From JALHTV01 sp049510055 (GTDB taxonomy: Bacteria > Planctomycetota > Phycisphaerae > SM23-33), in the NCBI GenBank assembly GCA_049510055.1, contig JBEKZI010000004.1:1-58133 (forward strand): 58,133 nucleotides of DNA. Direction: 5' to 3'. The position numbers and the translations under genes are program-made. Below, piece by piece: positions 42,486 to 51,621 of this stretch. The first letter of the stretch is position 1. Each line of letters starts with the position of its first letter. The notes under the pieces were generated by a model that had not been told where the DNA came from, searched no databases, and saw only the letters and a program-made list of their open reading frames with translations.

Positions 42486-44465
42486 ATGTACGAGCGTCGC
42501 GTCAAGATGCTCCTGGCCCTGATGGGCCTGGTCTTCCTGGGAATCCTGACCAGGTTGTTTCAATTGCAGGTGTGGTCCGGCGCTCAGTATCGCCAGGAGA
42601 TCACGCGGCAGACCTGGCGGGACGACGTCCTGCCCGCCAGCCGCGGGCACATTCTCGACCGCCAGGGCGCCATCCTGGCGGTGGATGAGCCGTGCTTCGA
42701 CCTGTGCGTGGACTACCGCCTGCTGTTCAGCTGGTTCCAGACCGCCCCCGACGACGCCGCCCGCCGGGCCTTCCGCAAAAAGGTCGCCTGGTGGGAAGGC
42801 CAGCAGCGCAAGGCACTCTTGGCCGCCGCGGGCCCGCGCGAGGACCGCCGCAGTCCGGAGCAGTGGCGAGACCTCGGTGCGGAGATGCTGCACCAGCACG
42901 TCGCCAACACCTGGCGGGTCGCCAGCGACCTGGCCGGGTCGGACGCGGCACTGGAGGAGACGTGCCGGGCCATCGTCGCGCGGGTGGAACGCCTGCGCGA
43001 TGCCAGCCGCCACAAGAATCCCCGCGAGCAGTTCATGGCGCACCCGGTCGTCCAAGAGCTGGACGAGGCCCAGGCCGTCGCCGTCAAGGCGCAGTTGGAC
43101 GACCTGGCGGGCGTGACCGTCCAACCCAGCTTCAAGCGGCGCTATCCCTACGGCCAACTGGCCTGCCACGTCATCGGATACACGGGCCAGGTCAGCGCCG
43201 CCGACCAGGAGCATAAAAATTCATCCGATGACAACGGCGATCCGTATCTGGACGGCGAGGTCATCGGCAAAAGCGGCGTGGAGCGGATGTGCGAAGACCT
43301 GCTCCGCGGCCGGCGGGGCAACCGGCGGATGAATCGCATCACCGGCGCCCTCGTCAGCCAGATACCGACTGAGAACGGCCAGGACGTTCACCTGACGCTG
43401 GACATTGCCCTCCAGGAGGAGCTGGCCAAGCTGTTTCCCGCCGGCGCCAGCGGCTGCATCGTGGTGCTGTCGGTACCGCGGGGAGAGGTGCTGGCGATGG
43501 TCTCGCTGCCGGGCTTCGACTTGAACACCTTCCGGGCCGATTACGCCAAGCTGGTCAAGGACGATTTGTATCTGCCCCTGCGGAACCGGGCCGTTTCCCA
43601 GTTGTATGCCCCCGGCTCCACCGCCAAGCCGATCGTCGCGCTGGCCGGGCTGGCCACGGGCGCCATCGACCTGAATACGACATTCGTCTGCACGGGCTAC
43701 CTCGATCCGGCCGAGCCCAACGCCTATCGTTGCTGGACGGTCAAGCGAGGCCTGCCGGGCCACGGGCCGATGAATGTCGTCGAGGGGCTGAAGCATAGCT
43801 GCAACGTCTTTTTCTATCACGTCGGCCAGGCGGTCGGCGGTCCGCGGTTGGCGGCCTGGTTCGCCCAGTTCGGCTTTACGGAAAGTCCGCACGTCGGGCT
43901 GCCGGAGGAGCGGGCCGGCCTCGTCGCCCCCGGCGCCGGCTTGGCCGACAGCCGGCAGATGGGCATCGGGCAGGGGCCGATCGCCGTGACGCCGCTGCAC
44001 GTGGCCAACGCCATGGCCACCATCGCCCGGGACGGGGTGTTCTGCGATCCCATATTGGTCATGGAGGGCGCTCCGTCGAACCTGCCGCGAGAGCAGCGCC
44101 GGCTGCCGCTGGACCCCGCCTACCTGGCCGCGGTCAAGCTGGGCATGTATAAGGTGGTGAATGACTCCGACGGCACGGCCTACAAACCGTTCCACGAGGG
44201 GGAATTTGAGCCGCTGGGCATCGACGTCTGCGGCAAGACCGGCACGGCGACGGTCGCGCCCGAGACGACCGCCTCAGGCCGGCGGCGTGAGGGCGACATG
44301 GCCTGGTTCGCCGGCTTTGCCCCGTATAAGAATCCGCAGATCGCCTTCGCGGTGGTGGTGGAGTACGTCCAGCAGGGCGGCGGGGCGGTCAACGCCGGCC
44401 CCATCGCCCGCGAGACCATCCGCGCCTGCATGAAGCGCGGCTACATTCATGCGGAGGGCCCATGA
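42486..44465 (+). CDS. mrdA: Penicillin-binding protein 2 (elongasome transpeptidase)
   Basis: 659 residues. N-terminal membrane anchor (about 8-25), dimerisation region (PASRGHILDRQGAILAVDEP) and a transpeptidase with SxxK at S378-K381 (PGSTAKPI), SxN at S438-N440 (HSCN) and KTG at 584-586 (CGKTGTA). An insertion of about 100 residues (about 80-185, rich in Arg, Ala and Asp) sits in the non-penicillin-binding part. It cross-links lateral-wall peptidoglycan with RodA. Its stop overlaps rodA by 4 bp. Confidence 0.94.
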   Translation: MYERRVKMLLALMGLVFLGILTRLFQLQVWSGAQYRQEITRQTWRDDVLPASRGHILDRQGAILAVDEPCFDLCVDYRLLFSWFQTAPDDAARRAFRKKVAWWEGQQRKALLAAAGPREDRRSPEQWRDLGAEMLHQHVANTWRVASDLAGSDAALEETCRAIVARVERLRDASRHKNPREQFMAHPVVQELDEAQAVAVKAQLDDLAGVTVQPSFKRRYPYGQLACHVIGYTGQVSAADQEHKNSSDDNGDPYLDGEVIGKSGVERMCEDLLRGRRGNRRMNRITGALVSQIPTENGQDVHLTLDIALQEELAKLFPAGASGCIVVLSVPRGEVLAMVSLPGFDLNTFRADYAKLVKDDLYLPLRNRAVSQLYAPGSTAKPIVALAGLATGAIDLNTTFVCTGYLDPAEPNAYRCWTVKRGLPGHGPMNVVEGLKHSCNVFFYHVGQAVGGPRLAAWFAQFGFTESPHVGLPEERAGLVAPGAGLADSRQMGIGQGPIAVTPLHVANAMATIARDGVFCDPILVMEGAPSNLPREQRRLPLDPAYLAAVKLGMYKVVNDSDGTAYKPFHEGEFEPLGIDVCGKTGTATVAPETTASGRRREGDMAWFAGFAPYKNPQIAFAVVVEYVQQGGGAVNAGPIARETIRACMKRGYIHAEGP

Positions 44466-45691
44466 TGTCCGGCACATTCGCCCGATACCTCCGCTACACG
44501 AGCTGGCCGATCATCGCGGCCATGGTCACGCTGATGGCCTGGGGCGTGACGGCCATCCACGTCTCGGAGCAGAACGACCCGTCCATCGCGGGCTTCGCCA
44601 ACAAGCAGATGATCTTCGCGTGCGTGGCCCTGGTGGCGTTCGTCGCGGCCACGCTCGTGTCGTACCCTCGCCTGGGGCAGGCGGCCTACGCCCTGTTCGC
44701 CCTGACGCTGTTGTTGCTGGTGGTGGTGCTCTTTCTGCCGGCCCGCGGCGGGGCGCGGCGGTGGATCTTTTTGGGGCCCATCCAGGCGCAGCCCTCCGAG
44801 GTGGCCAAGCTGACGTACATCCTCATGTTGGCCTGGTACCTGCGGTATCGCGACAATTACCGTCGCCTGATGGGGCTGATCGTCCCGTTCGTGCTCACCT
44901 TCGTGCCGCTGGGATTGATCCTGATCGAGCCGGACCTGGGCACCAGCCTGCTGTTCCTGCCCACGCTGTACCTGATGCTTTTTGCGGCCGGGGCGAAGCT
45001 GCGGCACCTGCTGGGCATCGTCGCGGTGGCCACGGCCGTCGTGCTGCTGCCCGTGCCGGTGAAGCTGGCGGCCTCGGCGCCGCGGCCGAGCCTGGCGTAC
45101 GCCGTGGTGTCGGTGGGGGGGCAGCGGTATGCCATCTCGGCGGCGTCGCTGGCGGTGATGGAGCCGCACCAGTTGTCGCGGATCGAAGGGTGGCTGCACC
45201 AGAGCAACCTGAGGGACACCGAAAAAGGCTATCAGCTCGCCCAGTCCAAGATGATCTTAGGGGCCGGGCGATGGATCGGCGGCCGCGATTGGAGCGAAGG
45301 GGAAATCTTCTTCCAGATGCTGCCGGAGGACCACACAGACTTCATCTTCGCCGTCCTGGGCGGGCAGTGGGGGTTCCTGGGCTGCCTGGGCGTGCTGCTG
45401 CTATACGGCGTGATCTTTTTGTTTGGTGCGGAGATTGCGGTGATCACGTCCGATCCCTTCGGGCGGCTGCTGGCGGTGGGGGTGCTGGCGCTGCTGTTTT
45501 CGCAAATCGTGATCAACGTCGGCATGACAATGGGCCTGATGCCCGTGACGGGCATGACGCTGCCGATGATGAGCTACGGCGGGTCTTCGCTGGTCGTCAA
45601 CGGCGCGGCGTTGGGGCTGCTGGTGAACGTCGGCCAGCGCCGGCCCATCAATCTCGGCCCCAAGCCGTTTGAGTACGACGACACGGAGTAG
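44462..45691 (+). CDS. rodA: RodA, SEDS-family peptidoglycan glycosyltransferase
   Basis: 409 residues, about ten membrane helices. SEDS landmarks: IFLGPIQAQPSEVAKLTYIL, LILIEPDLGTSLLFLPT (the DLGTS region with the essential Asp), and GMTLPMMSYGGSSLVVN near the end. Polymerises lipid II with PBP2. A longer loop around 210-240 separates the two halves. Confidence 0.96.
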   Translation: MMSGTFARYLRYTSWPIIAAMVTLMAWGVTAIHVSEQNDPSIAGFANKQMIFACVALVAFVAATLVSYPRLGQAAYALFALTLLLLVVVLFLPARGGARRWIFLGPIQAQPSEVAKLTYILMLAWYLRYRDNYRRLMGLIVPFVLTFVPLGLILIEPDLGTSLLFLPTLYLMLFAAGAKLRHLLGIVAVATAVVLLPVPVKLAASAPRPSLAYAVVSVGGQRYAISAASLAVMEPHQLSRIEGWLHQSNLRDTEKGYQLAQSKMILGAGRWIGGRDWSEGEIFFQMLPEDHTDFIFAVLGGQWGFLGCLGVLLLYGVIFLFGAEIAVITSDPFGRLLAVGVLALLFSQIVINVGMTMGLMPVTGMTLPMMSYGGSSLVVNGAALGLLVNVGQRRPINLGPKPFEYDDTE

Positions 45692-45727
45692 GCCCCCGTC
45701 CCGCGCAGAAAAATAACGAAAACAACC

Positions 45728-46633
45728 ATGGGCGACGAAACGCAGGAAACCGGCCTGGCCTTTTCGCGGGCGCTGGCGCTAGAAACATCCGCCCGGCCGC
45801 GGCGGGAGGTGCTGCGCCTGCCGGACGGCTACCCGACCAGCGTGTACGTCTATGGGCCGTCGCAGCGGTCGGAGCACCTGCCCGTGCTGTACGTTCACGG
45901 CATCCAGTCGCATCCGGGCTGGTTTGCCGGTTCGTGCGATTACCTGGCCGGGGCGGGCCATCCGGTCTTTGCGGTCTGCCGGCGGGGCAGCGGAAATAAC
46001 GTGCTTCGTCGCGGCCACGCCGCCACGGCCGGCCAATTGCTGGACGACGTGGAGGCGGCCTGCCGATACGTGCTGGACGCCGCGGGCCAAAATCGCCTCG
46101 CGCTGGTGGGGGTCAGTTGGGGCGGCAAGCTGCTGGCCTGCTACGCCGCCCATCCGGCGCGAAAAGTGGAGGTCGCTTCGCTGACGCTAATCGCCCCAGG
46201 GATTGTGCCGCAAGTGGACGTGGGCCTGGCCACGAAGCTGGCCGTCGGCGTGGCGCTGTTGGTGGCCCCGCAGCGACGGTTTGACATCCCTCTCAGCGAC
46301 GTGGAGCTGTTCACCGACAATCCCGCCATGCAAGCGTACCTTCGGGCCGACCGCCACCGGCTGCTGCGGGCCACGGCGCGGCTGCTATACGCCAGTAAGC
46401 GGCTCGACAGCATGCTTGCGTCGGCCCGGCCGGGGGCCGTGACCGTCCCGACGACCCTCATCCTGTCCGACAACGACCGGATCATCGATAACGCCGGCAC
46501 GCGCCGGGTGGTGGATCGCCTGACCGGCGGTCGGGCGGTGGTGCAGGTCCTGCGCGGCGCGCACACGCTGGAGTTCGAGGAAGACCCCACGCCGCTGTAC
46601 CAGGCCTTGGCCGAGGCGGTCCGTCGCGGCTAG
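45728..46633 (+). CDS. Alpha/beta hydrolase
   Basis: 301 residues. Typical fold: LPVLYVHGIQSHPGWF (oxyanion region), GVSWGGK (nucleophile Ser), SDNDRIID (acid) and RGAHTLEFEED (His). Lysophospholipase-like or esterase; substrate unknown. It is followed tail to tail by the glycosyltransferase, overlapping by 4 bp. Confidence 0.85.
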   Translation: MGDETQETGLAFSRALALETSARPRREVLRLPDGYPTSVYVYGPSQRSEHLPVLYVHGIQSHPGWFAGSCDYLAGAGHPVFAVCRRGSGNNVLRRGHAATAGQLLDDVEAACRYVLDAAGQNRLALVGVSWGGKLLACYAAHPARKVEVASLTLIAPGIVPQVDVGLATKLAVGVALLVAPQRRFDIPLSDVELFTDNPAMQAYLRADRHRLLRATARLLYASKRLDSMLASARPGAVTVPTTLILSDNDRIIDNAGTRRVVDRLTGGRAVVQVLRGAHTLEFEEDPTPLYQALAEAVRRG

Positions 46634-47820
46634 GGATTGGCGGGCTGCTTGGTATATCGGGTACGCCGCCACACGACGGCGGCTCCGCGGCGATGCTTGG
46701 TCATGGCCATCAGCAGCGCCGCCACGACGATGCCGCCGCCGAGGGGGTAGCTCCACGCCAGCAGCGGCGGGGCGCCGGCGATTCCATAGAAGCGGTAGAT
46801 GACGCTGAGTTGCATCAGCGCCGCCCCAAGCCCTACCAGACCCGCCGCCGTCCACCAGGCGCCCGCGCCCGCCGCGGCGGCGGACAATCCCGCAAGGGCC
46901 GTGGCATACGGCAGCAGCCCCATCAACAGCATCACGATCAGGGATATGACCAGACGCGGCAACGAGCCGAAGGTGCCGAAGAAGATCCGGCTCCAGCCGC
47001 GGAGGATTTGGCCCAGCGAAGTGTACATGCGCACGCTGTACAGTCCGTTGCTGCGGATGACTTGCAGCTTCAACCCCGCCTGCTTGATGCGAGCGGCCAG
47101 GTACATGTCTTCCATCAGCTTGTCCCGAACGGCCGCGTGGGTGCCGATGGCCTGGTAGGCCGACCGTTTCATCAGGATGAACGCGCCGTTGGCGTACGCG
47201 GTGGGCTTGGCGGGATCGTTCACCTTGTCGGGCGGGAACCAGATCATCATCGCGCCGCCGCAGACGGGCTGCACGACGTTCTCCCAGAAGCCGCGCATTT
47301 CCAGCACGGGCAACACGCTGAGCATGTCGGCGCCGGTGTCGGCGGCGTAGCGCATCGCGATGGACAGCGTTCGCGGGGAAAGCTGGCGGCAGTCGGCGTC
47401 GGTCAGGACGATCCAGGGGCTGGCGGTGGTGGCCAGGCCCTTCCACATGGCGTGGCACTTGCCGCACCAGCCTTCAGGCAACTGGTCCACGTGGAGCAGA
47501 TGCAGGCGGCTATAGCGGCCGGCAAGTTCCTGGACGATTTTCGCGGTACCGTCGGTGCTGCGGTCGTCGATGACGGTTACGTCGAAGGGGCCGTAGTCCT
47601 GCGCCAGCAGCGACATTACGCAGGTGGCGATGTTCTGTTCCTCGTCCTTGGCCGCCACGAAGACGCTGAGGCGAGGCCGAGAGCCTTGGGGGGGCGGCGA
47701 ATCGGGCGTCAGGATCATGTTGCGGCGATGCTCGCGCCAGATGAGGTAATGGCGCGTGGACCACACCGCCGTTACCAGGCCGCATAAAACGGTGAGTATG
47801 GCCGGCAAGATTATTGTCAA
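46630..47820 (-). CDS. Membrane glycosyltransferase family 2 (HpnB/CrtQ-like)
   Basis: 396 residues from TTG 47820, supported by AAGGA 9 nt upstream. Leading membrane helix, then GT2 motifs: RLSVFVAAKDEEQNI, VIDDRSTDGT, VLTDADC (DxD) and LMEDMYLAARI (acceptor-site ED), with QILRGWSRI as the QxxRW-like element. Three to four C-terminal membrane helices. It resembles glycosyltransferases of hopanoid or carotenoid clusters; the acceptor is unknown. Confidence 0.85.
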   Translation of the reverse strand: MTIILPAILTVLCGLVTAVWSTRHYLIWREHRRNMILTPDSPPPQGSRPRLSVFVAAKDEEQNIATCVMSLLAQDYGPFDVTVIDDRSTDGTAKIVQELAGRYSRLHLLHVDQLPEGWCGKCHAMWKGLATTASPWIVLTDADCRQLSPRTLSIAMRYAADTGADMLSVLPVLEMRGFWENVVQPVCGGAMMIWFPPDKVNDPAKPTAYANGAFILMKRSAYQAIGTHAAVRDKLMEDMYLAARIKQAGLKLQVIRSNGLYSVRMYTSLGQILRGWSRIFFGTFGSLPRLVISLIVMLLMGLLPYATALAGLSAAAAGAGAWWTAAGLVGLGAALMQLSVIYRFYGIAGAPPLLAWSYPLGGGIVVAALLMAMTKHRRGAAVVWRRTRYTKQPANP

Positions 47821-47865
47821 GAAGCCATCCTTATTAATTGGATTGCGGCCGCCGCCGTGCGGCCG

Positions 47866-48327
47866 TCAGAGCCTCGAGGATACGCTGCTGCGGTGCAGGT
47901 TGATCATCAGTTCTACTTCGCCCACGTCCATCTTGAGGCGCCGGGCGATCTCCACGCTGTCCAGGCCTTGCGAGGCCAAGGCCAGCACCTGTCCGCTGGC
48001 GCCGCCGGAAGCGCCGGCCAGCTTGCCGCCGGGTTGTCCCGCGGCCTCCGTCAGCCGCCGCAACTCCTGCTGTTTCTTGTCCGCCTCGGCCAACAGGGCC
48101 TGGAGGCGGTCGAGCCGGTCGTCCACGCGGCCGTCGATCCGGCGGGCGAAGTCTTCCAGTTGGCCGGCCAGGTCGGCCACGTCGTTGCGAAGGGCGGTCA
48201 GGTTGGTCCTCTTTCGGCCTCGGCGGGCCAGGCGGGTGCCCGCGACGGCCAACAACACCCCCGCGACCAGGCCGGCCGCCGCCGGTAGGATCCAGGCGGG
48301 CATGTCCGGCCACGCCGGCCAATTCAT
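47866..48327 (-). CDS. Membrane-anchored coiled-coil protein with SwrB/DUF6115-like C-terminal HTH
   Basis: 153 residues, AAGGAG 7 nt before ATG. One membrane helix (11-35), a coiled coil (about 45-95) and a C-terminal helix-turn-helix (ALASQGLDSVEIARRLKMDV then GEVELMINL, 116-144). This ending is characteristic of small proteins (SwrB, YlxL, DUF2802/6115) found near flagellar and chemotaxis genes. It overlaps larC by 4 bp. The flagellar link is by resemblance only. Confidence 0.65.
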   Translation of the reverse strand: MNWPAWPDMPAWILPAAAGLVAGVLLAVAGTRLARRGRKRTNLTALRNDVADLAGQLEDFARRIDGRVDDRLDRLQALLAEADKKQQELRRLTEAAGQPGGKLAGASGGASGQVLALASQGLDSVEIARRLKMDVGEVELMINLHRSSVSSRL

Positions 48328-49499
48328 GGCGTGCTCCTTCGACGATAGGCCTCCACGGCCGCCGCCATCACGTCCCGCACCGCCGCGCCGTGTGCCTTGG
48401 CCGCCGCCAGGCAGTCGTCGAACTCCGCCGAGACGGTGACGTCCTTTTGGCCGCGACGGCCGACTTTCACGCGAACGGCGCCGTAGGGCGTCTGGACCGT
48501 CTCGTGGCGGCGGAGAAGCTTGTTCCGTAGCCACGTGCTGCGCCGCACGCCGAAGGTCGTCGTCTGGGTGAATAGGATGTCCTCCATCGTGCCGATGTCG
48601 GCCGGTCCGCACAGGACCGACAGCACCCACGCCGGCCGCGATTTTTTCATAACAGCCGGCGTCGCCCAGGCGTCCAGGGCCCCGGCCGCCAGCAGCGACT
48701 CGATCGCGGCACCCAGGACCTCGCCGGTGCAATCGTCGAGATTGGCGGCCAGTTCCATCACCGCGTCGGCATCGCCGTTCTCGGCGGCCTGGCCCAGGAA
48801 CACGCGAAGGAGGTTGGGCAGCGGTCCCTCGTCGCGCGTGCCGGCACCGCAGCCGACGGCGACGATTTGCATCGGCGGCAGCGGTCCGTAGGACTCCGCC
48901 AGGGTCGTCAGCACGGCCGCGGCGGTGGGGGTGGTGGCCTCGCCGGCAATCTGGGCTGAGCCCAGCGGCACGCCTCGCAGAAGCTCGGCCGTGGCCGGGG
49001 CGGGCACGGGCATGACGCCGTGGGAACAGGTAATCGTGCCGCTGCCGGCGGGGATGGCCGAGCATTGCACGGCGTCGACGCCCAGCAGCTCCATCGCCAC
49101 GGCGGCGCCGACGATGTCCATGATGCTGTCTACCGCGCCGACCTCGTGAAAGTGCACTTGGGCGACCTCGACGCGATGGGCTTTGGCCTCGGCCTCGGCC
49201 AGGCGGGTGAAGACGGCCTTGGCGCGGTCCGCAGCGCGGCGGGGCAGGTCGGCGCGGTCGATGCAGGCCAGGATGTCCGGCAGATTCCGCTGCGGCTGCT
49301 TGGCGGGGGCGTCCACGCAGAACCGCAGGCCGGCCAGCCCGCCGCGATGAACGCGCTCCACGCGAAGGTCGCATAGGCCGACCTCCAACCGGGCCAGGTG
49401 CGCCTTGAGGGCGTCCAGGTCGGCCCCGGCGTCCAGCAGGGCGGCCACGATCATGTCCCCGCCCGCACCGGCGAAACAGTCGAAATAGGCTAGCTTCAT
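48324..49499 (-). CDS. larC: LarC, nickel-pincer cofactor nickel insertase
   Basis: 391 residues from ATG 49499 (LAYFDCFAGAGGDMIVAALL at the start is diagnostic). Other family marks: QVHFHEVGAVDSIMDIVGA, GEATTPTAAAVLT, ANLDDCTGEVLG and MKKSRPAWVLSVLC. LarC inserts nickel into the pyridinium bis-thiocarboxylate cofactor of lactate racemase and related LarA enzymes. larB, larE and larA are not in the window. It appears as one intact protein rather than the split larC1/larC2 form. Confidence 0.94.
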   Translation of the reverse strand: MKLAYFDCFAGAGGDMIVAALLDAGADLDALKAHLARLEVGLCDLRVERVHRGGLAGLRFCVDAPAKQPQRNLPDILACIDRADLPRRAADRAKAVFTRLAEAEAKAHRVEVAQVHFHEVGAVDSIMDIVGAAVAMELLGVDAVQCSAIPAGSGTITCSHGVMPVPAPATAELLRGVPLGSAQIAGEATTPTAAAVLTTLAESYGPLPPMQIVAVGCGAGTRDEGPLPNLLRVFLGQAAENGDADAVMELAANLDDCTGEVLGAAIESLLAAGALDAWATPAVMKKSRPAWVLSVLCGPADIGTMEDILFTQTTTFGVRRSTWLRNKLLRRHETVQTPYGAVRVKVGRRGQKDVTVSAEFDDCLAAAKAHGAAVRDVMAAAVEAYRRRSTP

Positions 49500-49685
49500 C
49501 GCTTTCCTCTGCCGCGCCACTGGCCTGCCTATCGGCAGGCAGGCCGCAGTGTAGGCCCGGCCCGTAACGATTGCAAGATACTGCCGCCGCGGCGCTGCCG
49601 ACGCCCCGTTGGGTGCCCCCGAGCTAATTCCCCTTGCATTCGCTGGCGTCGGAAGTTATCGTTATAAAGCTATACAGCACAACCG

Positions 49686-49711
49686 CGAAGGAGGCTTTTG
49701 GGCCTCCTTCG
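49686..49711 (+). promoter_or_regulatory. Perfect hairpin in the accA leader
   Basis: CGAAGGAGGC (49686-49695), loop TTTTGG, GCCTCCTTCG (49702-49711): a 10-bp perfect stem, 26 bp before the accA ATG, with no T-run. The stem sequesters a GGAGG. The rest of the gap (49500-49737) shows no gene. Confidence 0.5.
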
Positions 49712-49737
49712 TTGGCAATTGGCTCGGGAAGCTCCGC

Positions 49738-50769
49738 ATGGCAAAACAAAACGGTAATGGACCTGAGGGCGGCTATCAGTTGCCGTTCGAAAAGCCCATC
49801 GCCCGCCTTCAGCGAGAAATCGCCAACCTCGAAGCCGAGCAGACGACCTCCGGCAGGGACTTTTCCGCCGAAATCAGCCAGTTGCGGCTCCAGTACGTCT
49901 CGCTGCTGCGGAAGACCTATCAGAACCTCTCTCCCTGGGAGACGGTGCAGGTGGCCCGCCATCCCGCCCGGCCGCAGACCAGGGATTACCTCGACCGGAT
50001 TCTCAAGAACTTCGTCGAGCTGCACGGCGACCGCCGCTTCGGGGACGACCGGGCCATCTGCTGCGGGCTGGGGCGGATCGGCGGGGAAAAGGTCGCCTTC
50101 ATCGGCCAGCACAAGGGCCGGGACACCAAGGAAAAAATCGCCTGCAACTTCGGCTGCGCGCACCCGGAGGGCTACCGCAAGGCCATGCGCGTGATGAAGC
50201 TGGCCGAGAAGTTCCGCATGCCCATCGTCTCGCTGATCGACACGCCTGGAGCATACCCCGGCGTCGGCAGCGAAGAGCGAGGCGTGGCGGAGGCCATCGC
50301 CTTCAACCTGCGGGAAATGGCCCGGATTAAGACGCCGATCCTGTGCGTGGTGATCGGGGAAGGCGGCAGCGGCGGGGCGCTGGGCATCGGCGTGGGCGAC
50401 CGCGTAGCCATGATGGAATACGCCTACTACTCCGTCATCAGTCCCGAGGGCTGCGCCGCCATCCTGTGGCGCACGGGCGAGAAGGCCTCCGAGGCCGCCG
50501 AGGCGATGAAGATCACCGCCCGCGACCTGAAGGCCCTGGACGTCATCGACGACATCATCCCCGAGCCGCTGGGCGGGGCCCATCGCAACGTGGCCGAGGC
50601 CGCCGCCAACCTCGAGCGGCACATCGTCCGCACCTTCCGCGAACTCAAACGCGCCCCCTTGGACCACCTGCTCCAGCACCGCTACGAACGTTGGCGCCGC
50701 ATGGGCAAGGTGCTGAAGCTGGAATTCCAATCCACTCCCGCGAATAACCAGCAACCAGTCAACGGTTGA
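49738..50769 (+). CDS. accA: Acetyl-CoA carboxylase carboxyltransferase subunit alpha
   Basis: 343 residues from ATG 49738; the frame is open upstream to 49609, but family members start here. N-terminal helical part (FEKPIARLQREIANLEAEQ), then VQVARHPARPQTRDYLDRIL, FVELHGDRRFGDDRAICCGL, SLIDTPGAYPGVGSEERGVA and VIGEGGSGGALGIGVGD. It transfers the carboxyl group from biotin to acetyl-CoA in fatty-acid synthesis. accD, accB and accC are not here. Confidence 0.96.
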   Translation: MAKQNGNGPEGGYQLPFEKPIARLQREIANLEAEQTTSGRDFSAEISQLRLQYVSLLRKTYQNLSPWETVQVARHPARPQTRDYLDRILKNFVELHGDRRFGDDRAICCGLGRIGGEKVAFIGQHKGRDTKEKIACNFGCAHPEGYRKAMRVMKLAEKFRMPIVSLIDTPGAYPGVGSEERGVAEAIAFNLREMARIKTPILCVVIGEGGSGGALGIGVGDRVAMMEYAYYSVISPEGCAAILWRTGEKASEAAEAMKITARDLKALDVIDDIIPEPLGGAHRNVAEAAANLERHIVRTFRELKRAPLDHLLQHRYERWRRMGKVLKLEFQSTPANNQQPVNG

Positions 50770-50774
50770 TGGGT

Positions 50775-51599
50775 TCAACTCTTGGCGAGGGGCGCCAGCA
50801 ATTGCGAGACGAACTCCCCTGTTTCTTTGACGAGCTTCTTGCGCGGTGCGGACTTTCCGGCGGCAAGCTTGGCGACGATGGCCGAGCCGACGATCGCTCC
50901 GTCGGCCGCCCGGCAGACCTCGGCGACCATCTCCGGCCGGCTGATGCCGAAGCCTACGCACACGGGCGTGTCGGTGTGCTTTCGCAGCTCGGTCACGGCG
51001 GCGGTGGTCGCCGGCGGCAGCCGGTCTCGCTGGCCGGTGATGCCGGCGATGGAGATGTAATAGATGAATCCTCGGCTGTGGCAGGCGATCTCCAACCGCC
51101 GCGACGGGTCGGTGGTGGGGGCGATGAGCATGACGTTGCACAGGTCGGCTTTGCAGGCCGCCAGCTCCACGGCGGCCGCTTCTTCCAGGGGCAGGTCGGG
51201 GATGATGACGGCGTCGAAGCCCGCCTTGGCCAGAGCGGCGAGATACTCGCCGACCTTGTGGTGGAAGACGATGGAGTAGCTCACCATGGCCGCCAGCGCC
51301 AGCGTGCCGCCGCCTTTGCGGTAGCGGCGCACCAGGTCCATGATCTTGTCGGAGGTGATTCCGGCCGCCAGGGCTTCGGTGTAGGAGTTCTGGATCACCG
51401 GGCCGTCGGCGATGGGGTCGGAAAACGGGACGCCCAATTCGCAAATCCGCACGCCGTGGGTCTCGAAGTCCTTCAGCAGTGCGATGGTGGTCTCCGCATC
51501 GGGGTACCCGGCCGTGATGAAGGGAAGCAGGGCCTTCTTCCCGGCCGAACGAAAGTTCGCGAATGCTTGGACCAGCCGATTATCATCCAGTTCGCCCAT
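50775..51599 (-). CDS. trpA: Tryptophan synthase alpha subunit
   Basis: 274 residues. TIM barrel with ICELGVPFSDPIADGPVIQ carrying the catalytic Glu (E54) and Asp (D65), and VGFGISRPEM near the phosphate site. Cleaves indole-3-glycerol phosphate and channels indole to TrpB. It lies 22 bp downstream of trpB. Other trp genes are absent from the window. Confidence 0.96.
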   Translation of the reverse strand: MGELDDNRLVQAFANFRSAGKKALLPFITAGYPDAETTIALLKDFETHGVRICELGVPFSDPIADGPVIQNSYTEALAAGITSDKIMDLVRRYRKGGGTLALAAMVSYSIVFHHKVGEYLAALAKAGFDAVIIPDLPLEEAAAVELAACKADLCNVMLIAPTTDPSRRLEIACHSRGFIYYISIAGITGQRDRLPPATTAAVTELRKHTDTPVCVGFGISRPEMVAEVCRAADGAIVGSAIVAKLAAGKSAPRKKLVKETGEFVSQLLAPLAKS

Positions 51600-51621
51600 G
51601 ATTGGCCTCTGTAGGGAGCAG

